Shown here one piece after another: positions 1 through 9,500 of a stretch of 64,000 bases of DNA (within the stretch, counting starts at the first letter, position 1; every line of letters starts with the position of its first letter). The DNA comes from Mycobacterium sp. OAS707 (lineage in GTDB: Bacteria > Actinomycetota > Actinomycetes > Mycobacteriales > Mycobacteriaceae). The notes under the pieces are model-generated. The model was not told the DNA's origin. It saw nothing but the letters and a program-made list of their open reading frames with translations, and did no database searches. The stretch spans positions 496,001-560,000 of the forward strand of contig NZ_JADBDS010000003.1 of assembly GCF_014873705.1 (NCBI RefSeq), in the 5' to 3' direction. The translations under genes were made by a program, and so were the position numbers.

Positions 1-190
1 ACTGACCTCGACGGCGATATTCGGTTTCGTCGGCATCGTGGCGCAGGTGATCATGATGCGGGTCGCGACGATCGTGCTAGGCGTCAACATGGCCGGCTGT
101 TTGGAGTCCGAGGAGTTCCGCTACCCCACGCTGATGGTTGCGGCCGCGCAGTTCGCGCTCGGCCTGGTGGTCGCGGTCGCCATTCTTTGA
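1..190 (+). CDS. Membrane protein C-terminus, DUF350-like (5' end outside window)
   Basis: The reading frame that ends at the TGA at 188-190 is open back to the window edge and gives about 62 residues. It has two hydrophobic stretches separated by a short polar loop (MAGCLESEEFRYP). The pattern of a hydrophobic segment, an N-x-A-like loop, then a second hydrophobic helix ending in small residues resembles the C-terminal half of DUF350 membrane proteins. That assignment is by eye only. It is convergent with the small Gly-rich membrane protein that follows. DUF350 proteins often sit near Gly-rich membrane proteins, which fits the context. Function unknown. Confidence 0.5.
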   Translation, partial: LTSTAIFGFVGIVAQVIMMRVATIVLGVNMAGCLESEEFRYPTLMVAAAQFALGLVVAVAIL

Positions 191-205
191 GAAGTCGGTG
201 GTAGG

Positions 206-475
206 TCAGTCGCCCCCGCCGCCGCATCCGCCGCCTCCGCAACTGCTGCCGCCTCCGCAACTGCCGCCATGGTCCGATCCGCCGCCACAGCCCCCGTGGT
301 GCGAGGTCCCGCTGGCGTGGTCGCCTCCCCCGTCACCGATCACGAATCCGCCGGCCGACCAAGCGCCGAATTGCTGGCGTTTGGGCCTGCGGAAAAGCCG
401 CCACCACACGAAAAATGCGACGGCAAGCGCCTCCACCACAAACGAGCCGATGATGATCAGCATGACGGTGTCCAC
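206..475 (-). CDS. Small membrane protein with Gly/His/Cys-rich tail
   Basis: 89 residues from a GTG at 475; an in-frame ATG lies at 463. Residues 3-24 form one transmembrane helix (LIIIGSFVVEALAVAFFVWW), followed by a basic RLFRRPKR stop-transfer. The last 40 or so residues are a low-complexity tail made almost only of Gly, Cys, His, Ser and Asp, ending in GGGGCGGGGD. The tail resembles the C-termini of actinobacterial TIGR04222-type membrane proteins but the body is much shorter. The Cys/His-rich tail could bind metal; this is inference. It is convergent with the preceding DUF350-like gene and divergent from the gene starting at 519. Confidence 0.55.
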   Translation of the reverse strand: MDTVMLIIIGSFVVEALAVAFFVWWRLFRRPKRQQFGAWSAGGFVIGDGGGDHASGTSHHGGCGGGSDHGGSCGGGSSCGGGGCGGGGD

Positions 476-518
476 GGCAAGAGGCTACGGGGCCTGACTC
501 CCCGCTTAGAGTGAAAAC

Positions 519-1004
519 GTGAAGCTCAGGCGCGTCAATCGGCTCGACCGCGTATCCACAGCGGTGGCCGAACTCGACTTACCGCCAGCCGTGTTCAAGA
601 CGTGCCCGTGGCAGCCACGCGAGCTCATCGAAACGGGTTTGCGGCAGTGGCTGCGCTGCTGCGCACCCGCGTTATGGGACAACCAAGTGATCGGGATGCC
701 GTCGCGCGCGGTCGACGAGGCGTGGCACGGCCTGATCCTCTGCACCGCAAGGTATTCGGCGTTCTGCACGAAGGCATACGGCGAGTTCCTTCATCACCAC
801 CCCGACGGTGGCGCTCCCGCAGGTCTCGACGCAGACCCGACAGGCACGCAACTCGGCAGGACCGTCGTCGCGTGGTCGCTGGTCGCCGAACCCGGCGAAG
901 CGTGCGTGTTGTGGGATCTGGATGCTCGGGTCGGTGTCGAGGCACCGTGGGGTATAGACGCAGCCCGGGTAGAAGCGATCCAGAGTAAGGTGAGCCGATG
1001 CTGA
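519..1004 (+). CDS. Glycine-rich-domain-protein-like (GRDP-type) hypothetical protein
   Basis: 161 residues from a GTG at 519. The centre carries the pattern AVDEAWHGLILCTARYSAFC followed by FLHHHP. This matches the (V)DxxWHxxxLxxxxYxxFC...HHxP core of glycine-rich domain (GRDP-like, PF07173-type) proteins, recognised by eye. No signal peptide or transmembrane segment is visible. The TGC-TGA end overlaps the ATG of the next gene by 7 bases, so the two are likely co-transcribed. The biochemical role of this family in bacteria is not established. Confidence 0.6.
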   Translation: MKLRRVNRLDRVSTAVAELDLPPAVFKTCPWQPRELIETGLRQWLRCCAPALWDNQVIGMPSRAVDEAWHGLILCTARYSAFCTKAYGEFLHHHPDGGAPAGLDADPTGTQLGRTVVAWSLVAEPGEACVLWDLDARVGVEAPWGIDAARVEAIQSKVSRC

Positions 1005-1246
1005 AGAGGACAGCCGTCGCGGCGGTCGCAGCGCTGGCTGCGGGGATACTCGTGGCGAGCCCGGCGAATGCCGACCCCAACGACGGCCCGTGTGAGCTGG
1101 CGATCAGCTACTTCTGCAAGTTCGTCCCGATCGCGCCCGACCTCGACCATGACCTCGATCTCACCCAACAGCAGCCGGTCGACCCCAATGCGCCGCCACC
1201 GGAGTCACTTCCATTGATCAACCCGTGCGCGACGGGATGTATCTAG
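998..1246 (+). CDS. Small secreted protein
   Basis: 82 residues from the ATG at 998, with an AAGGTGAG ribosome-binding sequence about 5 bases upstream. Residues 1-26 are a typical Sec signal peptide (basic MLKR, Ala/Val-rich core, ASPANA cleavage site). The mature chain is about 56 residues, acidic and proline-rich, with four cysteines (CELAISYFC and CATGC) that could form disulfides. It overlaps the upstream gene by 7 bases and the 3' end of hsaB (opposite strand) by 4 bases. No family was recognised. Confidence 0.65.
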   Translation: MLKRTAVAAVAALAAGILVASPANADPNDGPCELAISYFCKFVPIAPDLDHDLDLTQQQPVDPNAPPPESLPLINPCATGCI

Positions 1247-1809
1247 AGCCAGGTGTCGTCGGTGGTGGCAGTGAGGAACGCCTCGAGGTCATCACGCCAC
1301 TGCGCGGGGCTGTTCTTGTCGGGCTCGATTCCGGTGTACTCGCCGCGGTAGAACAGCAGCGGCCGCGGCTTCTTGTGCGGCACATCTGACAACGAGTGCA
1401 CCGCGCCGAACACGACGTAGTGATCGCCGCCGTCATGCACGGAGTGCACTGTGCAGTCGATGTGGGCCAGCGTCCCGTCGATGATCGGCGACCCGAGTTT
1501 GGAAGGACGCCAATCCAACCCGGCGAACTTGTCAGGCTCCTTGGAGCCGAACCGCGCCGAGACGTCCTTCTGCTTCTCGTGCAACACGTTCACGCAGAAC
1601 TGTCCGCTGGACTCGATCGCCTGCCACGACCGCGACACTTTCGTCGGGCAGAACAACACCAGCGGCGGATCCAACGAGAGTGCCGCGAACGACTGACACG
1701 CGAACCCAACCGGCGCCCCGTCATGCATGGTGGTGATCACGGTGATGCCGGTGCAGAACTGCCCCAGCACATTTCGGAATGTGCGCGGGTCCAGCGGTTC
1801 CTTGGTCAC
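1243..1809 (-). CDS. hsaB: Flavin reductase of the 3-HSA hydroxylase system, HsaB
   Basis: 188 residues from a GTG at 1809. It is nearly collinear with Mtb HsaB (Rv3567c), including FRNVLGQFCTGITVITT near the N-terminus and the ending DTWL. HsaB is an NADH-dependent flavin reductase that supplies reduced flavin to HsaA for hydroxylation of 3-HSA, the phenolic intermediate of cholesterol ring degradation. The GTG overlaps the hsaC TAG by one base (TAGTG), so the two are translationally coupled. It is the last gene of the hsaA-hsaD-hsaC-hsaB operon; the nat gene that follows hsaB in M. tuberculosis is absent here. Confidence 0.95.
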   Translation of the reverse strand: MTKEPLDPRTFRNVLGQFCTGITVITTMHDGAPVGFACQSFAALSLDPPLVLFCPTKVSRSWQAIESSGQFCVNVLHEKQKDVSARFGSKEPDKFAGLDWRPSKLGSPIIDGTLAHIDCTVHSVHDGGDHYVVFGAVHSLSDVPHKKPRPLLFYRGEYTGIEPDKNSPAQWRDDLEAFLTATTDDTWL

Positions 1810-2711
1810 TAGCTCTTGAAGCCGACGCTGAAGTCGTGGCCCCACAGACTGACGGCCGTGCTTTCGCGGGCCACCCAATCGGTGTCCTCGACTTCGAGCC
1901 CTTCGCAACCGAATTCGACGTCGAAACCGCCGGGAGTCTTCATGTAGAACGACAGCATCTTGTCGTTGACGTGTCTGCCGAGTGTCGCCGACATCGGCAC
2001 CTTGCGTCGCAGCGCGCGATCCAGGCACAGCCCGACGTCGTCAGCGTTCTCCACCTCGACCATCAAATGCACGATGCCGCTTGGTGTCTCACCCGGCATG
2101 AACGCGAGGCTGTGGTGGCGCGGGTTGACTCCGAAGAACCTCAGCCACGCGGGCGGGCCGTCTGCGGGCCTGCCGACCAGCTGCGGTGGCAGCCGCATCG
2201 AATCGCGCAGCCTGAAGCCCAACACGTCGCGGTAGAAGTGCAACGACTCCATGTCATCCCGCGTGGTGAGCACGACGTGCCCCAGGCCTTGCTCCTCGGT
2301 GACGAACTTGTGTCCGTAGGGACTCACTACCCGGCGGTGTTCCAGCGCGGCGCCGTGAAAGACCTCCAAGCAGTTGCCAGACGGGTCTTGGAAGCGGATC
2401 AGTTCGTCGACCCGACGGTCGGCAAGCTCTGCGGCGGTGGCCTCCTTGTACGGCGTGCCCTCCACGTCGAGGCGATTGCGGATCTCTTGCAGCCCTTCAG
2501 CATTGGCGCATTCCCAACCGGACTCCAGCAGGCGGTCGCTCTCGCCAGGCACGATCACCAGCCGCGCCGGAAACTCGTCCATCCGCAAGTAGAGCGCGCC
2601 TTCGGTCTGCCCCTTGCCTTCGACCATGCCGAGCACCTTGAGGCCGTACTCGCGCCACGCCGCCACGTCCGTCGACTCGATCCGCAGGTAACCAAGTGAC
2701 CGGATGCTCAT
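1809..2711 (-). CDS. hsaC: Iron-dependent extradiol dioxygenase HsaC
   Basis: 300 residues, the normal length. HsaC cleaves the catechol 3,4-DHSA at the meta position in cholesterol A/B-ring degradation. The two-domain vicinal-oxygen-chelate fold is recognisable. The iron ligands fall at His145 (GLGHVVLT), His215 (GIVHLMVE) and Glu266 (FDVEFG), the same numbers as in the Mtb enzyme (Rv3568c). The start ATG overlaps the hsaD stop by four bases (ATGA). Expression is expected from the KstR-controlled promoter upstream of hsaA. Confidence 0.97.
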   Translation of the reverse strand: MSIRSLGYLRIESTDVAAWREYGLKVLGMVEGKGQTEGALYLRMDEFPARLVIVPGESDRLLESGWECANAEGLQEIRNRLDVEGTPYKEATAAELADRRVDELIRFQDPSGNCLEVFHGAALEHRRVVSPYGHKFVTEEQGLGHVVLTTRDDMESLHFYRDVLGFRLRDSMRLPPQLVGRPADGPPAWLRFFGVNPRHHSLAFMPGETPSGIVHLMVEVENADDVGLCLDRALRRKVPMSATLGRHVNDKMLSFYMKTPGGFDVEFGCEGLEVEDTDWVARESTAVSLWGHDFSVGFKS

Positions 2712-3598
2712 GACCCGCCTCCCAGAAAGTCAACCGTGAGCTTGTTGAACTCGTCGAACTTCTCCAGCTGCGCCCAGTGCCCGCACTGCCCGAAGACGTG
2801 CAACTGGACCTTCGGGATCTGCTTGAGGGCAACAAGCGCACCGTCGAGCGGATTCACCCGGTCCTCCCGACCCCAGATCAGCAGTACCCGCTGGCGCAGC
2901 TTGTACACCTCGCGCCACATCATGCCGAGTTCGAAGTCGGGGCCGGCGAACGACTTTCCCATCGCGCGCGTGGCCGCCAGCGATTCCGGTGTGCTGGCGA
3001 TCGCAAAGCGTTCGTCGACCAGCTCGGGCGTGATCAGCTTCTGGTCGTACACCATGATTCGCAGGAACGCCTCGAGGTTCTCGCGGGTGGGCTCGGCGGA
3101 GAACTTGCCAAGCAGCTTGACACCCTCGGTCGGGTCTGGCGCGAACAGGTTCACCGACAGTCCGCCAGGACCCATCAACACCAGCCTGCCCGCACGCCTG
3201 CCGTTGTCCAACGCGAACCGCACCGCGGTCCCGCCGCCGAGCGAATTGCCAATCAGGTCAGCACTTTCGATGCCGAGGTGATCGAACAAGTTCAGCAGCG
3301 CCGTGGCGCTGTAGCGGTTGTACTGCTCGTGCTCGGTGTGCTTGTCGGAGTGGCCGTAGCCGGGCTGATCGACGGCGAGCACGTGGAAATGCTGTGCCAG
3401 CACGCTGATGTTGCGCCCGAAGTTGGACCAGCTCGAGGCACCAGGTCCACCTCCGTGCAGCAGCACGACCGTCTTGTCGTTGCCGACGCCGGCCTCGTGG
3501 TAGTGCAGCCGCATGTCGTCGCGAACCTGCGCGTAGCGCGAGGTCGATTCGAACGTGATCTCTTGCTGCTGTGCGGTTTCGGCGGCGAAGGACGTCAT
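2708..3598 (-). CDS. hsaD: meta-Cleavage product hydrolase HsaD (4,9-DSHA hydrolase)
   Basis: 296 residues, alpha/beta-hydrolase fold. HsaD hydrolyses the carbon-carbon bond of the ring-cleavage product 4,9-DSHA. Visible features are the HGGGPGASSW oxyanion segment (about 48-57), the nucleophile elbow GNSLGG with Ser119, Asp246 in GREDRVNP and His274 in CGHWAQ, which make the Ser-Asp-His triad of the family. The start overlaps the hsaA stop by one base (TGATG). Orthologue of Rv3569c. Confidence 0.97.
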   Translation of the reverse strand: MTSFAAETAQQQEITFESTSRYAQVRDDMRLHYHEAGVGNDKTVVLLHGGGPGASSWSNFGRNISVLAQHFHVLAVDQPGYGHSDKHTEHEQYNRYSATALLNLFDHLGIESADLIGNSLGGGTAVRFALDNGRRAGRLVLMGPGGLSVNLFAPDPTEGVKLLGKFSAEPTRENLEAFLRIMVYDQKLITPELVDERFAIASTPESLAATRAMGKSFAGPDFELGMMWREVYKLRQRVLLIWGREDRVNPLDGALVALKQIPKVQLHVFGQCGHWAQLEKFDEFNKLTVDFLGGGS

Positions 3599-4782
3599 CA
3601 GACCATCGTGTCCTGCGGCGGCAGTCCAAACTCGTTGTTGCCGAAGATCAGGTACGCGCGTTCGGGGTCGTTGGCCGCGTGCACCCGACCCGCGTGCGCA
3701 TCGCGCCAGAACCGCTGCACCGGAGCGTCGTTGTTCAGCGCGGTGGCACCAGACGCCTCGAAGAGCCGGTCGATCGACGAGATGGCGCGGCCGGTGGCGC
3801 GCACCTGATCACGCCGGGCGCGCGCACGCAGTTCGAACGGAATTTCCTTGTCCGCCTTGAGCAGTGCGTACTCGTCGCCGACGTTGCCGATCAGCTGTCG
3901 CCAAGCGGCGTCGATGTCGCTGGCCGCCTCGGCGATACGCACCTTGGCGAACGGGTCATCCTTGGCCTTCTCGCCCGCGAACGCGGCGCGCACGCGCTTG
4001 CCCTGATGCTCGACGTGGGCGTCATAGGCGCCATACGCCATGCCAACGATCGGCGCTGAGATGGTCGTCGGATGCACTGTGCCCCAAGGCATCTTGTAAA
4101 CCGGCGCGGTGTTCGTCTGCAGGCCGCCCGCGGTGCGGTCGTTCATCGCCTTGTACGACAGGAAGCGGTGCCGTGGCACGAAGACGTCCTTGACGACGAC
4201 GGTGTTGCTGCCGGTGCCGCGCAGACCCACCACGTGCCAGACGTCATCGATGCGGTATTCGGTGCGCGGGATCAAGAAGCTGCCGAAGTCGACCGGTCGG
4301 CCATCCTTGATGACGGGACCGCCGAGGAACGCCCACGTGGCGTGATCGCAGCCCGAGGACCAGTTCCACGAACCGCTGACCAAGTAGCCGCCGTCGACGA
4401 CCGTGCCCGCACCCATCGGCGCGTAGGACGAGGAGATGCGCACCGACGGGTCGTCGCCCCACACCTCTTCCTGGGCCTGCTGGTCGAACAGCGCGAGGTG
4501 CCAGTTGTGCACACCGATGATCGAACTGACCCACCCGGTGGAACCGCATGCCGTCGCGATGCGGCGCACGGCTTCGTAGAACACCGTCGGGTCGCACTGC
4601 AGGCCGCCCCACTGCTCGGGCTGGAGCAGCTTGAAGAAGCCGACCTCAACGAGCTCGGCGACGGTTTCGTCGGGCAGCCGACGCAGATCTTCGGTCGCCT
4701 GGGCTCGCTTGGCGATCAGAGGTAACAGGTCGTCGATGCCGGCTAGGACCGACTGCACGTCACCCTGTTCAATGGACGTCAC
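3598..4782 (-). CDS. hsaA: 3-HSA hydroxylase, oxygenase component HsaA
   Basis: 394 residues, the same length as the Mtb enzyme (Rv3570c). It is a group D flavin monooxygenase with an acyl-CoA-dehydrogenase fold that hydroxylates 3-HSA to 3,4-DHSA using reduced flavin from HsaB. It begins MTSIEQGDVQSVLAGIDDLL and contains the GSGCDHATW-type substrate pocket segment and a C-terminal FGNNEFGLPPQDTMV. First gene of the hsaADCB operon. The 156-base gap to the divergent kshB holds two KstR-type palindromes, consistent with steroid-inducible expression. Confidence 0.96.
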   Translation of the reverse strand: MTSIEQGDVQSVLAGIDDLLPLIAKRAQATEDLRRLPDETVAELVEVGFFKLLQPEQWGGLQCDPTVFYEAVRRIATACGSTGWVSSIIGVHNWHLALFDQQAQEEVWGDDPSVRISSSYAPMGAGTVVDGGYLVSGSWNWSSGCDHATWAFLGGPVIKDGRPVDFGSFLIPRTEYRIDDVWHVVGLRGTGSNTVVVKDVFVPRHRFLSYKAMNDRTAGGLQTNTAPVYKMPWGTVHPTTISAPIVGMAYGAYDAHVEHQGKRVRAAFAGEKAKDDPFAKVRIAEAASDIDAAWRQLIGNVGDEYALLKADKEIPFELRARARRDQVRATGRAISSIDRLFEASGATALNNDAPVQRFWRDAHAGRVHAANDPERAYLIFGNNEFGLPPQDTMV

Positions 4783-4819
4783 TGCTTTGCCTCCCGAGAG
4801 AACGGACCTGAAAGAAGAT

Positions 4820-4833
4820 TAGAACACGTTACG
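4820..4833. promoter_or_regulatory. KstR-type operator, imperfect (hsaA side)
   Basis: TAGAACACGTTACG matches the KstR consensus TnnAACnnGTTnnA except at the last base. It lies 38 bases upstream of the hsaA start, a position suited to repression of the hsaADCB operon. Confidence 0.7.
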
Positions 4834-4887
4834 ATTTGTGTCGAGCAGGGTGTATCTGCGGCGGCTGGACCTGGACACATGCATTTC

Positions 4888-4901
4888 TGTAACCTGTTCT
4901 A
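4888..4901. promoter_or_regulatory. KstR operator (kshB side)
   Basis: TGTAACCTGTTCTA fits TnnAACnnGTTnnA at every fixed position. It lies 38 bases upstream of the kshB GTG in the divergent hsaA-kshB gap. With the imperfect site at 4820 it gives one operator per direction. Confidence 0.85.
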
Positions 4902-4938
4902 GTTATCTCCGCATCTTTGACTAGGAAGGGCGTCGCTA

Positions 4939-5997
4939 GTGACCGACGAGCCGCTTGGTAGCCACGTGCTCGAGCTGCAAGTGGCCGATGTCGTCGAGGA
5001 GACCGACGATGCACGGTCGCTGGTGTTCGCCGTGCCTGACGGTGTCGACATCCCCGCCGATCGGCTGCGGTACTCGCCTGGGCAGTTCTTGACGCTGCGG
5101 GTGCCAAGCGACCGCACTGGTTCGGTGGCCCGCTGCTACTCGCTGTGCAGTTCGCCGTTCACCGGTGACCCGATGACCGTCACCGTCAAACGCACGGTGG
5201 ACGGGTATGCGTCGAACTGGTTGTGCGACCACGCGCACCCCGGCATGAAGATCCATGTGCTCGCCCCGTCGGGCACATTCGTACCCAAGACGCTGGACCA
5301 AGACTTCCTGCTGCTGGCGGCCGGCAGCGGCATCACCCCGATGATGGCGATCTGCAAGTCCGCTCTCGCCGAGGGCAGCGGCAAGGTGGTGTTGATCTAC
5401 GCCAACCGCGACGAGCAGTCGGTGATTTTCGGTGGCGTGCTGCGGGATCTGGCGGCGAAGTATCCCGACCGTCTGAGCGTGGTGCACTGGCTGGAGAGCG
5501 TGCAGGGGCTGCCGAATGCGGCGGCACTGGCCGGCCTGGCCGCGCCGTATATCGGCCGCGACGCCTACATCTGCGGGCCCGGGCCGTTCATGGCGGCGGC
5601 CGAGGAGGCGCTGAAGAACTCCGGTGCGCCCGCCGACAAGATCCACATCGAGGTGTTCAAGTCGCTGGAGTCCGACCCGTTCGCGGCAGTGGTCATCGAG
5701 GAAGACGACAGCGACGAGGGTCCGGCAACAGCGATCGTCACGCTCGACGGCCAACGCCACGAGGTGCGGTGGCCGCGCAACGCGAAGCTGCTCGACGTCC
5801 TGCTCGACAAAGGTCTCGACGCGCCGTTCTCCTGCCGCGAAGGCCACTGCGGCGCATGCGCGGTGCTGAAGAAAAGCGGTGACGTCGAGATGGAGGTCAA
5901 CGATGTGCTCGAGCAACAGGATCTCGACGAGGGACTGATCCTTGGCTGCCAGGCCCATCCGCGGTCGGATTCCGTCGAAGTCACCTACGACGAGTGA
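4939..5997 (+). CDS. kshB: 3-Ketosteroid 9-alpha-hydroxylase reductase subunit KshB
   Basis: 352 residues from a GTG at 4939 with AGGAAGGG 9 bases upstream. KshB passes electrons from NADH to the Rieske oxygenase KshA, which opens the steroid B ring. Domain order: FAD-binding ferredoxin-reductase fold (RCYSLCSSP, about residues 66-74), NAD domain (GSGITPMMA and CGPGPFM), then a C-terminal plant-type [2Fe-2S] domain with CREGHCGACAVL plus a later Cys in LGCQAHP, giving the four cluster cysteines. Orthologue of Rv3571. The promoter region carries a full KstR operator. Confidence 0.96.
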   Translation: MTDEPLGSHVLELQVADVVEETDDARSLVFAVPDGVDIPADRLRYSPGQFLTLRVPSDRTGSVARCYSLCSSPFTGDPMTVTVKRTVDGYASNWLCDHAHPGMKIHVLAPSGTFVPKTLDQDFLLLAAGSGITPMMAICKSALAEGSGKVVLIYANRDEQSVIFGGVLRDLAAKYPDRLSVVHWLESVQGLPNAAALAGLAAPYIGRDAYICGPGPFMAAAEEALKNSGAPADKIHIEVFKSLESDPFAAVVIEEDDSDEGPATAIVTLDGQRHEVRWPRNAKLLDVLLDKGLDAPFSCREGHCGACAVLKKSGDVEMEVNDVLEQQDLDEGLILGCQAHPRSDSVEVTYDE

Positions 5998-6035
5998 GCG
6001 CGGGCTACCATTCGCCGCACCGAAGGGAGCGAACC

Positions 6036-6581
6036 GTGAAGCGGTTGAGCAGTCTTGTCGGGCCGTTGTGTGCGGGTGTGATGATGGCCGCCGCGCTTTG
6101 GATGCCGGCTGTTTCGTCGGCCGCGACCAACAATGGGGACTCCTCCATCCCGCTGCCCGACGGCACCACTTTGGAGATGCACACCACGCTGAACTGTCCG
6201 CTGCCTGACAAGCAGTGCTACTTCACGACGCAGGCGCAACGCCGCGATGGCGACGGGGTCGAAGGGTTTCCAGGGGACCTCTGGGCACGGCAGACGACCA
6301 CGATGCGCTCGATGAACAAGTACAACTATTTGGAGACCCAGGTCGTCGCCGAGAACACCAGGGTCTTCAAGGCAGGCGGCACCCGCGAGGTCACCACGAT
6401 CTACTTCGGCGGCGGCCCGCCCGAGAAGTACTTCATCAGCGGCCAGATCCAACCCACCGACTGGCACACCGGCCAGCCGATGCTGACCGCCGACGTGATC
6501 GTCTGCGCTCACATTCAGGTCGTCTACGCCGGCGTGAACATCACGTCGCCGGACGCGTGCGCGCAGACCACGTTCAGCTAG
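6036..6581 (+). CDS. Secreted protein, Rv3572-type
   Basis: 181 residues from the GTG at 6036 (GAAGGGA 7 bases upstream); an ATG at 5994 overlaps kshB and lacks this support. Residues 1-27 are a Sec signal peptide ending AVSSAA. The mature protein has four cysteines (CPLPDKQC, VCAH, DACA) and no membrane anchor. Position directly after kshB matches Rv3572 of M. tuberculosis, a secreted protein of unknown function. The gap to kshB is 38 bases, so shared KstR control is possible. It is convergent with the large surface protein, with only 3 bases between stops. Confidence 0.8.
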   Translation: MKRLSSLVGPLCAGVMMAAALWMPAVSSAATNNGDSSIPLPDGTTLEMHTTLNCPLPDKQCYFTTQAQRRDGDGVEGFPGDLWARQTTTMRSMNKYNYLETQVVAENTRVFKAGGTREVTTIYFGGGPPEKYFISGQIQPTDWHTGQPMLTADVIVCAHIQVVYAGVNITSPDACAQTTFS

Positions 6582-6584
6582 CGA

Positions 6585-9500
6585 TTACAGTCCCGGGTCC
6601 ACCAGGAACGGCGCGGTATTTACGACGGTCACGGCCGTGCTGTCGTTCGATGCCGTGGCAACCACCAAACGGGATCCGCTCAGTGTCACCCGTACATCAC
6701 CGAATGAAGGTTGAGTGCCCTCGAGCGCGATGACGCCGAGAACGGTTGGGGTGCCGGTGATGTCGACAATGACCAGTCGCGTCGACTGTGTGCCGCCGTC
6801 ATCGACGATCACCGTTTGGAAAGCAGTCTTGCCGTCCGACGCGATGACCGGTGCCCCGACCGCTGTTCCTGTACCCAGCGGCGTCGAGGTGGCGCTGCCG
6901 TCGGATAGGTTCACAGCGGTCAGCGTCGCCGTGCTTGTTGCAGGGCTACCGCCGCTGGTCGCGGTGACGAACACGCGGCTTCCGTCGGCACTAAAGGTCA
7001 ACCCTGTCTCCCCGCCTCCCAACGGAATTGGTGCACCCACGGCCAAACCCGTGTCGGCATTCAACACAGTCACCGCTGTGTTCCCTGACGATCTAGTTTG
7101 CAGGATCACGCGTGTGTCGTCGAAGGCGAACTGCGGGCCGCCCGTCAGGGCGGCGTTGACTTCATAGGTGCTACCGACTTGGTTACCGGTCGCGGCCTCG
7201 ATCACCGCCACGCGAGTTGTGGAGGACGGCGGACCAAACGGGCCACCGCCACTCGACGTCATAGTTGTGATCACGACGTGCGATCCGTCGTCGCTGAACT
7301 GTGGACTACGGATGGCAGGTCCGGTGACAGTAGTGGCGCTGTTGACAACTGTCCCTGATGCCGTATCGATGACCGCAACTCGCGTCGTCGTGCCCTGCAG
7401 GATCAGCTGAACCGCGAGCGTGCCATCGTCATTGAGCACCGCGTTACCTTGCGGTGGGCCTCCAGGCGCGCCGGCGAATTCGATCGGATCGCCTGGCGCG
7501 GTCGTCCCATTGACCAAGTCGAGGGTGTAGATCCGGGTCGCAATTGTCTGGCCGGTATTCGGGTCGCGGATATCGACCGTCTGCAGCGCTCGGTCGCCAC
7601 CGTCGAACAATTGCAGCCCGCCTGCCGCGGCGCCGTCCAAAACTATCGGGTCACCGATCTGTTCGCCCGTCACCGCGTTTATGATCTGCACTCGCGTTTC
7701 GACAGGTTGGTTCGGGGCGATGTAGCTGACTGTCTGGTATGCACGTGTGCCGTCCGTGCTGAATTTCACCGGATCGATGGAGGTGCCGAGAACGCCTGGC
7801 GTCGTGTGGATTCGGCCACCGTTGATGGCGTCGACCACGGTGACGAACGTCGTTATGGTCCCGTCCGGATTCGAGACGACGGTTGACATGAAGGCTCGTT
7901 GGCCGTCGCGGCTGAATTGCACGCCCTGAAAGGCATTGCCGGTCGCATCGACGGTACTTCCGACTTGCTCACCCGTCGCGGTGTTGATGATCGAGACGGA
8001 CGAGTGCGTCGTTGAGGACGCTTGGTCAAATTGCGATGTAACGACTGCGACGCGTGAGCCGTCGACATTGAACACCGGCACGCCAACCGATTGCGCCGTC
8101 GGCAGCGGTGCCGTCTCCCCAACCTGTTGCCCGGTGACTGTGTCGATGACGGCCACTTGCGGAGTCTGTGCCGAGTCGAGTGTTACCTGAGCAGCGAGCG
8201 TCCCGTTCGGGCTGAGCGTCGGACCGCTCGTGTTTGGCGTGCCGTCCACCGGCGTCTGGCCCAAAATCCCGGCCGGCGCGATCTCGACGGTGACGGTCGA
8301 CGGCACCAAGCCGCCGTGCCCGTCATCGGTGAGGATCTCGAAGCTGTCCGTATCGATGCCGAGAGTTGCCGCCGCTGCACGACGCGCTGCCGCGTCGGGT
8401 GTGTACGTGAACTGCCCGGTGGTCGGGTCGATAATGGCGTTGCCGCTGGTGCCGTTCGAGGAAACTGTGTAAGTCAACGAATCGTTGTCTGCGTCCGTCG
8501 CGGTCATGTGGCCGGTGACGACACCGGTATTGAGATTGATGTTGTCCAAACTCGATGTGACGACGGGTGAGTCGTTGCCGACGAGCAGAAGCACAGTGAC
8601 GGTGTTGTCCAGCGAGTTTGTGATCGTTGCTTCTGTGCCGTCCTCGCTGATCGTTACGTCGTGCGGTCCGTCGCCCACTGACACGTAGGTCACCGCGTTG
8701 TTGTTTGTTGTGTCGATGATCGCGATGTTGTCGTCGCCGAAATCCGCGACGTAAACCTTTCCGTCCGGGGCGATGTCGATGCCGCGGGGTTGGTCGCCGA
8801 CGGACACGTAGGTCACGAAGTTGTCGTTTGTCGTGTCGATGACAGCAACGCGGTCCTCGTCGGTGAGGGTGACGTAAATGCGATCACCCGACGGGGTTGC
8901 GACGACCCCGTACGGTCCGAGCCCGACGGGCACGTTCACGATGTCCCCGGATGGTCTTCGGTCGATGATGGTGAGGGCGCCCTCGTCAGGGTTGGCGGCG
9001 TATATGAGGAGCCCGTCGTCGCTCACGTCTAGACCAATGGGATCAACGGTGATCGGAGTGGTTGTGCCAGTTGCGAGGTCGATGATGGTGAGGGTGTCGT
9101 TGGCGTTGGCCGTGATGAGAAAATCGCCGTTCTCGGTGAGAACCATGCCGGTCGGTTCGCCGTCCACTTGAATCGGAGTACCGACCGTTCCTGTTGCGGT
9201 GTCGATCGCCACGACCGCACTGTCGCCCGCGTTGGCGACATAGAGAGTGCTTCCGTCGCTATTCAGTGCCAGGGCGACCGGGCGGTCTCCGACGCCGTTG
9301 AAGGTCGTGACGACTTCATTTGTAGAGGCATTCAAGACCGTGACGCTGTCATCGTCGGTGTTCGCGACATACGCGAAGTGCTGGTTGACCACGACGACGC
9401 TGGGCCCTTGGCCGACGCCGACCGTGGCGATCGGGCTGTTGGTGGGCAGTTCGGCGACCACGATGTCGGGGACGGTGACTGCGACGGGAGTATGCAATCC

